The notes below the pieces were generated by a model. The model saw nothing but the letters and a program-made list of their open reading frames with translations, did no database searches and had not been told where the DNA came from. Both the position numbers and the translations under genes were made by a program. From Zygaena filipendulae (taxonomy: Eukaryota > Arthropoda > Insecta > Lepidoptera > Zygaenidae), in the NCBI GenBank assembly GCA_907165275.2, contig OU015672.1, forward strand, positions 186,001 to 250,000: DNA of 64,000 bases, given 5' to 3'. Shown one piece after another: positions 21,674 to 33,164 of this stretch (position 1 is its first letter; each line of letters begins with the position of its first letter).

Positions 21674-21972
21674 ATGGGAAAGTTTCCGGAGTATGAAAAT
21701 AAAAATTCTATTTAGTCCGTCAGTTAGATAATAAAAAAATTATAGAGATTGAAAAAATACTGAGATAAAACGCATTAAAGTTTAGGAGTGGGGGCTCCTG
21801 ACGTCATAACGTGCTATAAACTGTTGCACGGCGTGACGTCACGGGACATTTCGACTCAATGTATCTCATTTATTTTTTCATTACGTAAAAAAATAAAAAA
21901 TACCTACGTGTCCAATATTTTTTAGTAATCTATAAGACGGACTACCAACTAAAATTTGGTTGACAAGCCTAT
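21674..21972 (+). mobile_element. MITE of the TGACGTCA family, copy 5
   Basis: Two TGACGTCA palindromes (CCTGACGTCATAAC, GCGTGACGTCACGG). Right end GGTTGACAAGCCTA. Same orientation as copy 1. Confidence 0.75.
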
Positions 21973-22129
21973 TCTCAGTTTCAGGACCACAAGATTCACT
22001 TAAAAATAGTATTTTCTGAATAGTAAAAGCTTCCCGCTCCCGCTTTCTCTTATCATTTGGGCAGCACCTAATATTGAATGGCGGGCGAAGTGACCACCCC
22101 ACAGACAGACTGTGAATACACAGGTCCGT

Positions 22130-22200
22130 GGTCCACCCTCACCTCGCCGAGTCGCGCCGCGGCTGCCTCGCCGCTGGCTTGTAACACAAACTTCACATAC
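22130..22200 (-). other. GC-rich island with a donor-like site on the minus strand
   Basis: On the minus strand a GC-rich stretch ends GGCGAG|GTGAGG, a good splice donor. No ATG precedes it in a long frame. A noncoding first exon of an unseen minus-strand gene is one reading; chance is another. Confidence 0.2.
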
Positions 22201-22900
22201 AATACTCTTATTTAAAACAAAAAAATACTATTTCTAGACGTTGTGCGTTGCATAAAGTTTTTTTTTTAAAGTGATAATGGTAATCAAGAGAAGGGACCCA
22301 AGTTTATAATAAAGGTCCTTGCTTCTTGAGAGTCAGTGGGAAATTACTACTACAATAATGAGTGTACGTGATGGTTAAAGAAACCGCCACAAAAGTCACT
22401 GACATTTTTTTTTTTCAAAAAAAAATTAAAACGTAGGTACTGGCAGCTGTACTCTTTCCAAAAAGATTTTTTTTTAAATTTTGTTCCAACGAATCAAACG
22501 ATTCTATTTCGCTCAACTTAATTATAATATTTCATTCGTTTTCGATCAACTTATATTATATAATATTTAAAATAGAAACACTAATTTTGTTTCGAATTAA
22601 ATTTCTCGTCACATAAAAGAGCTGTAGGTATTAATTTTCTCGTCGGCAGTAAACAATTTTTGTTGATACATTTCGCTATTTCACGAGAGAATATATAGGT
22701 ACCTACCTCTACCTTGATAATTTCAGAAAGTATTTTTCAATTAAAAAAGCTTTACAATTTGAAATAAGATTTCAACTCGTGCAATCTTCTGAGGTATCGC
22801 AAGCTGGTTGAAGTTTACGAAAGCTATTAACTATGGAAGCATGTCTTGTTATTGGCAATTGGTAAATTGATTTATTCTATTATATAATTAACCTAAAGAT
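22201..22900. other. AT-rich, no gene seen
   Basis: Long A and T runs and TATATAAT-type sequence; no repeat family recognised. Confidence 0.4.
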
Positions 22901-22904
22901 TGTA

Positions 22905-23085
22905 CAAAATGTTCCCTGCGGTTTCACCCGCGTAATTTCGGAGTTCTCGCGGGAATTCCTGGATAAAAAGTAACCTATGTCCTTCTATGTACCCCTGTCA
23001 GTCGAGCCGTTGAGGCGCAAAAGCGTAACAAACAAACAAACTCACTTTCGCATTTATAATATTACTCGTAGTTAGGATATCCAAT
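22905..23085 (-). repeat. SINE-like repeat
   Basis: Inverted; CCCCTGTCAGTCGAGCCGTT indicates a short internal deletion. It lies about 385 bases upstream of the possible first host exon. Confidence 0.7.
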
Positions 23086-23470
23086 CACCGCCATTCTACA
23101 TTTTATAATACCTGAAAGATCCAATCACTTTGCTTTCCATACGAAAATACCTACACAATTTGAAAAACAGTTTACCTAATATTAGGTAAGTTCTATTCTC
23201 TTTGAACTGTGCTGGGTAAATTTTCTATTTCTCGCGAGTGTTGCCACAAGTTGTGTAGAAGTTAACCCGAGTGTTGCCAGTTAACAAACTTCGGGTCGAT
23301 TGATGTTATTGACAGTTATGAATTTGTTCCTTCGCCTCGCCTTCCCGAGCTCAATCGGAGGGTTATTTATTAAATAATAAAAGTTGTCTTCAAGCAAGTT
23401 TATAATTTCAAAGTGAGCGAAGTGTTCCGCTGGGAATTATATGAATAATTGATCAAATTATGGATTTAAA

Positions 23471-23488
23471 ATGGACGCCAAGCGCAAG
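23471..23488 (+). CDS. possible first coding exon (6 codons) of the plus-strand multi-exon gene
   Basis: An ATG at 23471 opens six codons (MDAKRK) that run straight into a strong donor, CGCAAG|GTAAGA, with GT at 23489. The preceding ~400 bases are not recognisably repetitive, fitting a 5' UTR or promoter. The donor is in phase 0, and the next visible coding exon at 46377/46380 has phase-0 acceptors, so the join would be in frame and would put a few residues before MGSS. An overlapping ATG at 23460 would instead give MDLKWTPSA ending in phase 2, which does not fit that acceptor. The link across 22.9 kb is inference from phase, strand and the absence of other exon candidates. Transcript data could place this exon in another gene or show that it is not transcribed. 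Confidence 0.33.
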
Positions 23489-23610
23489 GTAAGACTAGAA
23501 GTTCGATACCTAGTACCTACTAATGGAGTGAAGTAAAAAACTGCGAAAAATAAAACCATTTTTCTTCGTTCGAGAGCTAATTGCAATGAAACCAAGCCTA
23601 TATTTAAACA

Positions 23611-24010
23611 CTAGCTGTGCCCCGCGGTTTCACCCGCGGTAATTTCCGAGTTCCCGCGAGAATTCCGAGATGAAAAGTACCCTATGTCCTTCTCTACCCC
23701 TGTATATGTACCCCTGACAACGTGCATGCCAAATTTCATCCAAATCCATTCAGCCGTTTTTGCGTGATTGAGTAAACGTGTGCGAGGATAAGAGCTCGAA
23801 AGCGCATTTTCATCCGACTTGCTTCAAATTTATCGTCACTGCTCAGCTCCTATGCGTCTTAGCGTTATGTTATATAGCCTATATCCTGCCCAGGAGTATG
23901 GACTACAAGCGTACCAAGTTTGGTTAAAATCCCTTTAGTAGTTTTTGACCCATGCGTGCACATACAGACAGACAGACAGACAAAAAATTTACTGATTGCA
24001 TTTTTAGCAT
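23611..24010 (-). repeat. SINE-like repeat followed by a second short repeat
   Basis: 23611-23780 is a clean inverted copy 120 bases after the putative exon donor. 23870-24010 (TACCAAGTTTGGTTAAAATC, then CAGACAGACAGACAGAC) is another dispersed type. Confidence 0.6.
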
Positions 24011-24850
24011 CAGTATCGGTCACCATTCATCCTCCAATATTAATTTTGAATATATATTCAATGTACAGAATTGACCTCTCAACAGTTTTATTATAATTAT
24101 AGATATAGATAGATAGATAATATTATGTCAAACTTTCCTCGGCATTTCCAAGAAATTTTCCCGGGGTATGAGGAGAAATGAAATTGGTGGGAGGCAGAGA
24201 GTGTCGCTTCTTTATATAAAATCCCTATTCTTTTCTAATACAAACTTAGAAACCATACCTTTTATAATATAAGTTTACCTAAAATAAACAAACGAGTACA
24301 AATGGTCTACGATCGATATATTATGGGTTTTTAATATATCATCAGTCTATGATCCATAGAATGATTCCAGACAAACAAAGTAGCAACACCGCTCGTTCTC
24401 ATTACCTGAATTAAAAGTTATCCAGGATGCTTCAACAAAATTTCATTTCCTACTCGATTGGTTTAATTAAAACATTGAAATTGTAGTTGTGCGACTCGAG
24501 CGAATCCTTCACTCGCACCACTATTTCAGTTTCAAATACTGGCAATCCCATCCAATCCACTTCCCTTTAGTAGTGCTTTGCATATTAAAAATTTCCCTCC
24601 AGTTTTTAATTCAACTCGTAAGTTGCGACTTAACTAGCAATGTACGTGTGTACGGTTCGCAAAAAAAGGTGCTTGAGTGTCGCGGAACGCTTGGTTACAA
24701 TGAAGTTTTTTTTCATGTTAAACGTGAATGAGTCCGTTATGCATGAAAAAAGGCAAAAATACAAAAAAAACTCATTTCGAAAATAATTACAGTTGCTATG
24801 TTTTTCCGTAGAGCAACCGTATGAGGTCGTGACGGAAAGTGAATTTTACT
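24011..24850. other. no gene; AT-rich intron-like sequence
   Basis: Contains an (ATAG)n-like run near 24100. An 80-codon frame at 24489-24731 lacks codon bias and splice context. Confidence 0.4.
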
Positions 24851-24852
24851 TA

Positions 24853-25003
24853 CGCGGCACCAGCGGAAGACCAGCGTCGGGCCCATAACGGTTCCCGGCT
24901 TGTGCAGAGCTGGTTGCCTTTTTGTTGCGATACTCTGTGCTACTTTTTATTAATGTATACTATTTAATTTATTGTCGTTACGAATAAACTTGATTTCGTT
25001 TCT
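24853..25003 (+). repeat. LINE 3' end, 'CACCAGCGGAAGA' family, copy 1
   Basis: Shares GCGGCACCAGCGGAAGACCA, GAGCTGGTTGCCTTTTTGTT and a terminal ACGAATAAA with 35565-35780 and 57418-57605. No ORF remains. Confidence 0.6.
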
Positions 25004-25016
25004 GATTTATTTCTGA

Positions 25017-25206
25017 TTAACTGTTGCCCGCGGTTTCACCCGCGATAGGTTTGGAGTTCCCGCGGAAATTTCTGGATGAAGGTGACGGGATGACAGCGTC
25101 ATGATGACAACGTGTATGCAGAGTTTCACGATGATCGACTGAGCCATCGGGGCGTGAAAGCGTAACAGACAGACAGAGTTACCTTCGCATTTGTATTATT
25201 AGTAGG
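25017..25206 (-). repeat. SINE-like repeat
   Basis: Inverted, with a shortened TACCC block. It follows directly on the LINE end. Confidence 0.7.
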
Positions 25207-25339
25207 GATTTATTTCTGATTATATATATATTTAGTCTTCTTACGCATACCCCGCAACATACTCTACTTTTACTTTTTAAATTATTTTTGAAACTAAGAA
25301 ATGTAGATTGTGGACGGTCTTATTTGTAGTGTGGATGTC

Positions 25340-25512
25340 ATCTCCCTTCTACGGTCGCCACTGAAAATCAGCGTCGTGGAACTTAGTGCCACGGTATAAT
25401 GCTGAGTGGTAGCCATTTTGGTACCAACTATTCTAGTTTAAGACTCACGCTTGTACTTATTTTATCTTTATGGTATCAAATAAACTTTTTTCTATTCTAT
25501 TCTATTTCATTT
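25340..25512 (+). repeat. LINE 3' end with (CTATT)n tail
   Basis: CTGAAAATCAGCGTCG through ATCAAATAAACTTTTTTCTA and then CTATTCTATTCTATTTC: 3' UTR followed by a short tandem tail. Confidence 0.5.
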
Positions 25513-25886
25513 AATTTCATTTCAATAAAATTTTTAAGTAGTTGAATGTTGCTAACCGTACAAAGTTGAGCAAGCCCCGCGTTTGAGCCGGTGCCGGTGC
25601 AGTGGTTTAATACAGAAATGCAACCTGCAGGTAGAGCAGGTATTGTTTGGACGCGTAGTGTTGTGCTTTGAATCGAGCGAATCGATATCGACAAAGCAGC
25701 TTCTCACAAACAAGTTCGAGTAGGTACCAAATTACGGATGCGATTGTGGGTATGGCGCGCGAAAATGCCACTTGTGGTTGTTTTGTTAATATGATTGCAT
25801 TTCATTTATTTCGAAAACTTAGGTACAGATAAGTTTAACATGTATTGTCTTGTCTAAATTACAATGAATTTACAAAATATATCCTA

Positions 25887-26205
25887 CTAGCTGTCCCCGC
25901 GGTTTCACCCGCGGCAATATCGGAGTTCGCGCGGGAATTCCGGGTTAAAAGTAAGTACCCTATGTCACTCAGGATCACGGTAGCTTCCTATAAGTGAAAT
26001 TTTTTTTTTCAGTAGATCCAAAGATTACAACCTCACACACAAACGCAGGAGTTCCCGCGGGAATTCCGGGATAAAAAATACCTGATGTTACTCAGGATCA
26101 CTGTAGCTTTTCTTATACGTCCGTCCGTCTTCTTAACCCATTTTCTCACAACGTGTTTGCAAAATTTCATGATAATTAAAGTGTCAAAGCTTAACAAACA
26201 AACTA
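25887..26205 (-). repeat. two inverted SINE-like repeats
   Basis: Each contains the GAGTTC...CGGGAATTCCGGG block (25925 and 26050); the first belongs to the CTCAGGATCAC subfamily. Confidence 0.65.
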
Positions 26206-27054
26206 AAAAAAAAACAAATTGATATTTGGCAGCCCTATTGCCTTTGCCACGACGCCAGCTTGTACACTGCACCGCAACTTGTTTGCCAACTTATCACGTT
26301 GTATGCGCACTATTACATTGTGGATTTTAGCTGGTTGTTAAGGCCTCGGTTGGCAGCACTGGCGTCGTGGGGATTGTACGTCTGCAGTTTACGAGGTTTT
26401 AATACATGCGGGAAGGCTGCATTGCTTGGACGAACACGCTATCATGTACCTATTTAAGGTTTAAAGTTTGCCATGCTTTAATTAAAGTTTCTTTCAAGGT
26501 TTAGTCGGCTATGTAAACGTCGTAGTATTTTTGATGACTTGATTACAAAACATCGACCTCTCTTGGTACTGCGTTCTTAGAGCGGGAACATTTGCAAATA
26601 CCAACTTGTAATATAAATGATTTTTGTTATTATTAGTATATAATATTATAATACCACCAAAAAAATTATTGTCAAAAAGTTATCAAATCTCATGTAGAGC
26701 CAAGCTTTTAGAACTCTACAAGTCCTAACTTCACAAACTTAGCCAAAATACATAATAATATGTGGCTTGTCTTTGCGAGTGAACAAACTGTGAGTTTTTC
26801 GTTGGCGGTTGGCATTTTTTGATTATGATTTTTATTTACTAGGGTTATCTACCACAAATTAAGTAAGGTTAGTTCATCAATGTCCTCGTTTTCGAAGTGG
26901 CATGTACAAGACCTGTGATTTTTTTGAAAATTTAAGGCGATTTGTAAGCGAGATATAACGATTTTTTTTACTTCGAATGCCTTTGCGGGTGAGGTAACAT
27001 ATAGGTAGCTAGAGTTTGATCATGGAACGTCGTACAGTCGACATCGGAAGTTAC
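26206..27054. other. no gene; mostly unique
   Basis: A 65-codon open frame at 26260-26457 has no recognisable motif. 26650-26760 shares the ATCTCATGTAGAGCCAAGCT to CTCTACAAG stretch, inverted, with 11500-11600 (CTCTACATGAGATCTGATAA), marking another low-copy repeat. Confidence 0.4.
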
Positions 27055-27440
27055 AATAGTACATTGTTATCCTAGGGGTGAAAGTAACTTATTTAGTCCC
27101 GAGACGGGGTTTGGCGCCCGAGCGTAGCGAGGGCGCCTATAGATCGAGGGGCTAAATAAGTCTTTCTCCCGAGGATAACACTGTGCTTTTCATTACGAAT
27201 GCAAGGAAAGTCAAAATAAAAATAGGAATTAGCTAAAGAAAAAAAGAATGAATTTTATTTTACATAAATCATCCATTAGGTGTGCTACTGGCCAGTATGC
27301 CCCCTATGACATAAAAAAACAAACTTGAGTTTCTGCCGTATCCAGTTGTCAGTTGAAAGCGATTCTCCCTAGGGCTAAAAAGTGTTACTTTCAACCCGCT
27401 TCTCAGGCAACTTCAGACCTACTTTCCGAGTATGAGTAAT
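27055..27440 (+). mobile_element. foldback-headed element, family A, copy 2 (internally deleted)
   Basis: Same start (AATAGTACATTGTTATCC) and end (GAGTATGAGTAAT) as 10575-11184 but only 386 bp, because about 225 bases between the head and the tail hairpin are missing. The head hairpin with GCGCCCGAGCGTAGCGAGGG is intact. Confidence 0.75.
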
Positions 27441-27779
27441 GAAAAATAATTTAAACATATTTTGATTAGTTTTGTATTATTTTACTAGTAATAAAGTTTG
27501 TAGTATATAGAGTAAACTCGAGTCATGCGTCATGTGTGCTGACACAGTTTTTTTTTTTAACGACACGTACGTGGCTGTATATGCCGCTAGTCCTTTGCCT
27601 GCCGTCGCGCGGCGGCGAAAATGAAATATTACAACGTCGGCACCCCCCTCCCGGGCCCCCAATATTTATTGTTTCCCTCCAAACTGTGCTTTTGGCGGGA
27701 ACTGATAAACGCTCACTGTAGTTTTTCTTCTGTAATAATATTTTCGCTGTGACACACATAGTTTTATGGTTATCGCCCG

Positions 27780-28295
27780 CAGTTTTGGAATTCCCGCGGG
27801 AGCTATTTACCGGAATAAAATCTAAGTTATGGCACTTCTTGGTCCCTAAACTATTATATCTTGGCTCGCTTGGCTCTTCGCTCCGCTGGTCTAGGTGTCA
27901 CGAGTTCGATTCCGAGATTCATGGCATTCTAACTATAAAATTGTAAATGCGAATGTGAGTTTGTTTGTTACGCTTTTTCGCCTTAACTACTCAACCGGTC
28001 ATCACGGAATTTCGAATACACGTTGTCAGGGGTAGGTACAGATAAGGACATAGGGTACTTTTTATGATGAAATTTACACGGGCGAAACCGCAGGGAATAG
28101 CTAGTCCATTACCATTAAAAATGCGACAGTGAGATTGTGTGCTTGTTACCCTTTCACGCCTTAACTATTCAACCGATCATGGATTGGATACACGATGCCA
28201 GGGGTATAGAAAAGGACATAGAGTACTTCTTATCCCGGATCTCCTGCGGGGACTCTGAAATTAACTCGGATGAAATTGCGGGGAACAGCAAGTCT
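27780..28295 (+). repeat. SINE-like repeats with a tRNA-like segment
   Basis: Two + copies (27930-28105, 28110-28295). 27862-27925 contains GGTCTAGGTGTCACGAGTTC GATTCC, resembling a tRNA B box, so a tRNA-derived SINE fragment is likely. It does not fold as a complete tRNA. Confidence 0.5.
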
Positions 28296-28299
28296 TACG

Positions 28300-29016
28300 G
28301 AACGTACAGACTGTATAACATGACACGTTATACAACATTATATAACATGTTGTATAACTTATTCACGTTAGTTTTTTTTTTGTTTTGTTGTAAAAGTACG
28401 ACAGTCGCTGCCGCAGCCAGTGAAGCCCCCCCTCAGTGACGACATTGTGGATAGCATAGCACTGAATAACCAAAAACCACAATAACATTGTAATATTGCA
28501 TTGTTATTCTAATATATACAGTATTGTTTTATGTTGCAATGTTGAATAACAAGCTTACACAATGTGGACGTGTTATGATATGTTATTTAACATGTTACAA
28601 AGTCTGTACGCGCCCTTAGAATATCTGGGGGCACGGCAGTGCCCCCGCCAAGTCGAGCAACAAAAGCGGCACGGCCGTACTATCCTTTTCTCGAAGCAAT
28701 TCAGGCCATTTTCGACCCCCTATAACTTCGTTGTGGATAAAACTAGAAGCCTGATTTTTTAGTAAACAAGCAGGTATTGTATAAAGACGGTATAATTTAA
28801 ATTTCATTCGATTTGAACCAGTAGTTTAAGAATTATAACTAGTCAAAGTTTCTTAATTTTGTAGGTCACTCACTCACTCACTGACCGATCATCAAAACTC
28901 TAAGGCACTTCTAGCAGACATAGAAGTTTGAAATTTAGAATACAATTAGTGTTCATTGTATAAATCAAGGAAAAATTGAAATATTTTGCAATTTCGGTCC
29001 AGTTTTCTAGATACAG
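28300..29016. other. no gene; AT-rich with short repeats
   Basis: TATAACATGTTGTATAAC-type imperfect repeats at 28310-28360; otherwise nothing recognised. Confidence 0.4.
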
Positions 29017-29203
29017 CAACTGCATAAATAACTTTGTAATCCCATATAAATGTATGAAATTACAAAGTTACATATGCAGTTATATGTACCAACTGCACAA
29101 ATAACTTTGTAATCCCATATAAATGTATTGAATTACAAAGTTATATATGCAGTTATATGTACCAACTGCACAAATAACTTCGTAATCCCATATAAATATA
29201 TGA
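29017..29203 (+). repeat. tandem 73-bp palindromic units, 2.5 copies
   Basis: Units start CAACTGCA at 29017, 29090 and 29163. Each unit is itself an inverted repeat: AACTGCA...AACTTTGTAAT pairs with ATTACAAAGTTA...TGCAGTT. The array ends at a SINE-like repeat. Confidence 0.8.
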
Positions 29204-29209
29204 GACTAG

Positions 29210-29642
29210 CTGTTCCCTGCGGTTTCACCCGCGTTAATTTTGGAGATCCCGCGGGAATCCAGAAATGCAAAGTAGTTAGTACCCTATATCCCTAGGTTTT
29301 CTTTACCCCTGACAACGTGCATGCAAAATTTCATGAGATTTCACCAGCGTTAATTTCGGAGATCCTTCGGGAATTCCGAGATAAAATTACCCTAATCTGA
29401 ATGCTCTAACGATTTTCATGAAATTTTGTATACAGGGGATATCGGGGGCCATAAATCGATCTAGCTAGGATTCATTTCTGGAATTCCCGCGCGAACTCTG
29501 ATATCAACGCGGGTGAATTAATTATTGCATACTACACGTTGTCAAGGGTACAGGAAAGGTCATAGGGTAGTAAGTACTTTTATCTCAGAATACCCGTGGG
29601 ATCTCCGAAATTAACGTGGGTTAAACCGCGGGGAACAGCTAT
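29210..29642 (-). repeat. cluster of SINE-like fragments in both orientations
   Basis: An inverted copy (29210-29395) is followed by + material ending GGGGAACAGCTATTTAA at 29645. Blocks are degenerate. Confidence 0.55.
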
Positions 29643-29898
29643 TTAAGCCGAGCGAAGCTCGGTTGCCCAGATATTAATAAATAATAATAATAAGTGTAGC
29701 TAGTTACCTACCTAGATATAAAGTGTAGATACATAGTTACCTAGACATAATTATGTTCAAAGGTACAATGGTCAACGGAATGAAAAAGCAAGAATGGGGC
29801 ATGTGTTTATATTATAAAGTTATACCAAAATCTTTCAACTTATTAAAATAGACTAAATTGCTCAAAGGAGGAAGACCATTTACAAAAAGAAATGAGAT

Positions 29899-30463
29899 CC
29901 CATCAAAAACAAACTTGTAAAAAAGTCCAAGTCTCGCAACTCAGTTCTTCTACAGTAAAAAGTTGTGAGATCAATGTAATACCAAGTCGGTTAATTTATT
30001 CAGTGCCTACTTAAGGGTCCTTCTGTCTAAAGTTATCATGTTATAAGCTAATCTAATAACATTTTATAGTCACCATATTAAATTTAAAAATCTTTTATGT
30101 TTTAAATAGATTGATTGGCTTGGCGATCACGTGAAAACACAATGTATCTCACAAGTAATACATATTATAATTAAATTAGATTGTTTAGAACCATAATTAT
30201 GTATTACATGTGAGATATATTGTGTTTTCACATGATCGCCAAGCCAATCAATCTATTTAAAAGATAAAAGATTTTTAAATTTGATATGGTCACTATAAAA
30301 TGTTATTAGATTAGCTTATAACATGATAACTTTAGACAGAAGGACCCTTAAGTAGGCACTGAATAAATTAACCGACTTGGTATTACATTGATCTCACAAC
30401 TTTTTACTGTAGAAGAACTGAGTTGCGAGACTTGGACTTTTTTACAAGTTTGTTTTTGATGGG
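29899..30463. mobile_element. 565-bp near-perfect palindrome (foldback element)
   Basis: Two arms of about 270 bases, starting CCCATCAAAAACAAACTTGT and its inverse, are separated by about 15-30 bases around 30180. Arms differ at only a few positions. No ORF. Neither a TA nor a TTAA duplication is evident. Confidence 0.85.
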
Positions 30464-30854
30464 TAATATTATATCAGAACTGGCGCTAGAGTGATGGCAA
30501 GGAGATTAAAGGGCCGTAAACATTTGAAACACATAACATAACTTCATAATAAATAAATAAATATACGAATAACGGGAGACGTTGATAATGCAAAACATTT
30601 CAGGGCAACGTACGAGATCTAGGTAAATACAATATATTAAAACAATCTCAATTTACAATGTGAAACGGTTACAAATATTACATTTCTAAAATTAATTTTG
30701 CCGTGGCAGCCCGGCGCTTCTTTGTGTTCCAAATCTCCGATCATTATAGGGTACGTAAATATTTCGCACCAAGTCGTACGTGAACTTCGTCTACATTAAT
30801 GTGGCAGGGACATCGGATTATACGTCCGTTAACAGTACGACCGGCTCGTCTATA

Positions 30855-31420
30855 CTTCTATACTAATATTATAAAGAGCAAAAGTTTGTGAGTTTGAGAT
30901 TGTAGGGGGTAATCTCTGGATCCACTGAAGAGATTTTAAAATTCTTTCATTTAGTTATAGGAAGTTATAGTGATCTCGAGTGTCACAGGATACTTTTTAT
31001 TTCGAAATTCCCGCGGAAACTCCGAATTTCCCGCGGTTAAAACCACGGGGAACAGCTATCTCTGGATCTACTGAACCGATTTTGAAAATTATTTCACTTA
31101 TAGGAAGCTACAGTGATCCTGAGTGACGTAGGTACTTTTTATCCCGGAATTCCCGCGGGAACTCCGTAGTTTGTGAGTTTGTAATCTCTGGACCAGCTGA
31201 ACCAATTTTGAAAATTCTTTCACTCATAGAAATTTAAAGTGATCCTGAGTGACATAATTAAGGTATTTCTAATCCTGGAATTCCTGCGGGAACTCCGAAA
31301 TTACTATGGGCAAAACCGCGGAGGAACAGATAGCAAGGAATAAATTAGGTTTTACTTTATTGGAATACCTGCGGGAATACCCAAACTCGCGCGGGTGAAA
31401 CCGCGGGGCACAGTTAAGTT
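30855..31420 (+). repeat. serial SINE-like repeats, 'AAAGAGC' subfamily
   Basis: Three successive + units each with CCGATTTTGAAAAT...GATC(C/T)(T/C)GAGTG and a CCCGCGGGAACTCC-like block. The last ends CGGGGCACAGTTAAG. Confidence 0.65.
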
Positions 31421-31637
31421 ATACACGTAAATATGAAAGAAAATACGCGATATTACGTAATACGGATTGCCTATAAAAGAAATACCCAATAGTAGTGTCT
31501 GCACGAGTTTTACTCGTTTTACGTAGGTAGGTGTAGCACCTAATGTTGTAATGGGAATTCTGTAAACCACATTATTTGTGTATTAATGTATGCTAAAAAT
31601 ATCCTTGTTATGTCGGTGTTATATAATTATAATGAGT

Positions 31638-31965
31638 TACTAGCTGTTCCTCGCGGTTTCACCTGCGTCAATTTCGGAGATCCCGCGGGCATACCGAGAT
31701 AAAAGTACCACCCTATATTTTTTCTGTACCTACCCTTTACAACGTGAAGTAAGCAAAATTTAATACAATTTCACCGGCGTTAATTTCGGAATTAGGTACC
31801 GCAAGAATATCGGAATAAAAATTATATGTATGTATGTGCTTCTCTGTATCCCTGACAACGTGTATGCAAAATTTCATGATGATCCGTTGAGCCCTTGAAG
31901 CGTAAAAGCGTAACCAACAAACAGACAAACTCTTCAACTTTCGCATTTATAATACCTTTATTACG
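31638..31965 (-). repeat. two inverted SINE-like copies
   Basis: The end block is duplicated (31645-31700 and 31770-31825). The right border TCGCATTTATAATACC lies just upstream of the copy 1 gene's promoter candidate. Confidence 0.65.
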
Positions 31966-31996
31966 GATGTTAAGTGGAGGATAATATGAACGTCAA

Positions 31997-32038
31997 TATA
32001 AATAATTGGTAGTTAGAGAACTCAAGTGATTACTGTCA
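31997..32038 (+). promoter_or_regulatory. weak TATA/initiator candidate for the copy 1 secreted-protein gene
   Basis: TATAAATA begins at 31997. Possible initiators are CTCAAGT (A at 32024, 27 bases away, slightly short) and TGTCAGAG (A at 32038, too far). The leader to the ATG would be about 400 bases and may hold an intron, since a pyrimidine-poor acceptor-like ATATTCAG lies near 32301. Position and start remain uncertain. Confidence 0.22.
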
Positions 32039-32422
32039 GAGCAACAGCGGCGAACGAAGCGACCACACCGATACAAAGCACAAGTTACAAAAACTCTTTG
32101 CTACTAGTTTTATAAAAAAAAAAACTAGTACGTGTGTTCAAAAAGTGAAACTTAAAAAAAAAACACTGCAAAGTGAAAGGAACGTTAAGTACGAAAAAAC
32201 AAAATAATTTCGCAGCCCAAGGTGGCCCAAGGAGTTTCATTTCACAAATCTGATCCCTGGATTGTGTTAACTTCATATTGTAATCGTTTACAAAATATTC
32301 AGTACCAAGGAGTGCCTCAAAAAATATATTACACACAAATTATTATAATCAAACCGGGAAAAAAGAGAGAAGCTTGGAATATCTTGAAAAAGGGCCACAA
32401 AGTTGGCAGTAAAAATAAGGAC

Positions 32423-32836
32423 ATGATAAAGTTAGTATACGTGCTTATGTTCCTAACCATCGCATCAGCTCACGTCTTACCTTCGAGGACTGCAAATCAC
32501 AGAGCTAAATGGAGAATGACAGGAGAAAACATTGATCGAGTAACAAGTGCAGAGGACCGCAGAGAATCGAATGACAATCGGCTGCTCGAAATAGATAGGG
32601 AGATGGCCAGATATCATCGAGTAAATAGATTTTTAAATCCACAACCGATAGTGGGACGCACTGTGCGACGTAATCGATTGCACACGATGAGAAAACACAA
32701 CGGCGGTTATATAGCCACAGTTGAGGACTCCGTCATTGGGAATCCAAGGATGAAGGATATTTTCTTTTCTCATAATTGTGATTCTGTGAATGGTAAATGC
32801 ATTTGGCAAAATGATATAAATATAACTACTTCTTAA
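32423..32836 (+). CDS. small secreted protein with C-terminal CxSVNGxC loop (copy 1)
   Basis: A 137-residue product is read from ATG 32423. The frame is open further upstream, but this start gives a textbook signal peptide: MIK, a hydrophobic core (LVYVLMFLTI), then ASA at 14-16 as cleavage site. The mature part is rich in Arg, Asp, Glu and Asn, with dibasic or tribasic points (DRRE, TVRRNR, TMRKH) that could be processing sites. The only two cysteines sit near the end (119 and 126) in HNCDSVNGKC, a six-residue loop, followed by an N-glycosylation sequon (NIT). AATAAA lies 3 bases after the stop. A minus-strand gene at 51121-51561 shares the MIK start, leader, charged middle and loop. I know no named family with this loop; a cyclic peptide hormone or seminal or immune peptide precursor is conjecture. 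It lies inside the putative long intron of the host gene, on the same strand. Confidence 0.6.
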   Translation: MIKLVYVLMFLTIASAHVLPSRTANHRAKWRMTGENIDRVTSAEDRRESNDNRLLEIDREMARYHRVNRFLNPQPIVGRTVRRNRLHTMRKHNGGYIATVEDSVIGNPRMKDIFFSHNCDSVNGKCIWQNDINITTS

Positions 32837-32838
32837 AA

Positions 32839-32844
32839 AATAAA
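32839..32844 (+). other. polyadenylation signal AATAAA after the copy 1 secreted-protein gene
   Basis: A canonical AATAAA starts 3 bases after the TAA stop at 32834-32836. In AT-rich DNA the hexamer is common, so this only modestly supports the gene end. Confidence 0.4.
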
Positions 32845-33164
32845 CTTGTAAGAAAAAGAAGAAGTCTCCATGGTAAAAAGGAGACGAAGAAGTCTAGAGG
32901 AAACTAGAAGATTTAGTTTTATTTTTGAATTGCCTAGGTACTTAATTAAAAGTAAGAAATATATAAAAATTCACCGTTCGTTTGTCTCGCTAAAACTCGA
33001 GAATGGCTGGACCGATTTGGCTAATTTTGATTTTGAAAGATTTGTGAAAATTTCGGGAAGGTTCGAACGGTGAGAAGTTTTGAGTTTCTGCCGGAAGGCC
33101 ACGATGACAATATATAAAAATCTAAATTATATCTAGTCCGTCAGTTAGATATAGTAAAAAACAA

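Noticed and set aside
25497..25694. Minus-strand 65-codon open frame
   Set aside because: Overlaps a LINE tail (CTATT)n at its end and shows no recognisable motif.
27862..27925. tRNA gene
   Set aside because: Only a B-box-like GAGTTCGATTCC; no complete cloverleaf or acceptor stem. Treated as SINE remnant, as are 42846-42895 and 49136-49262.
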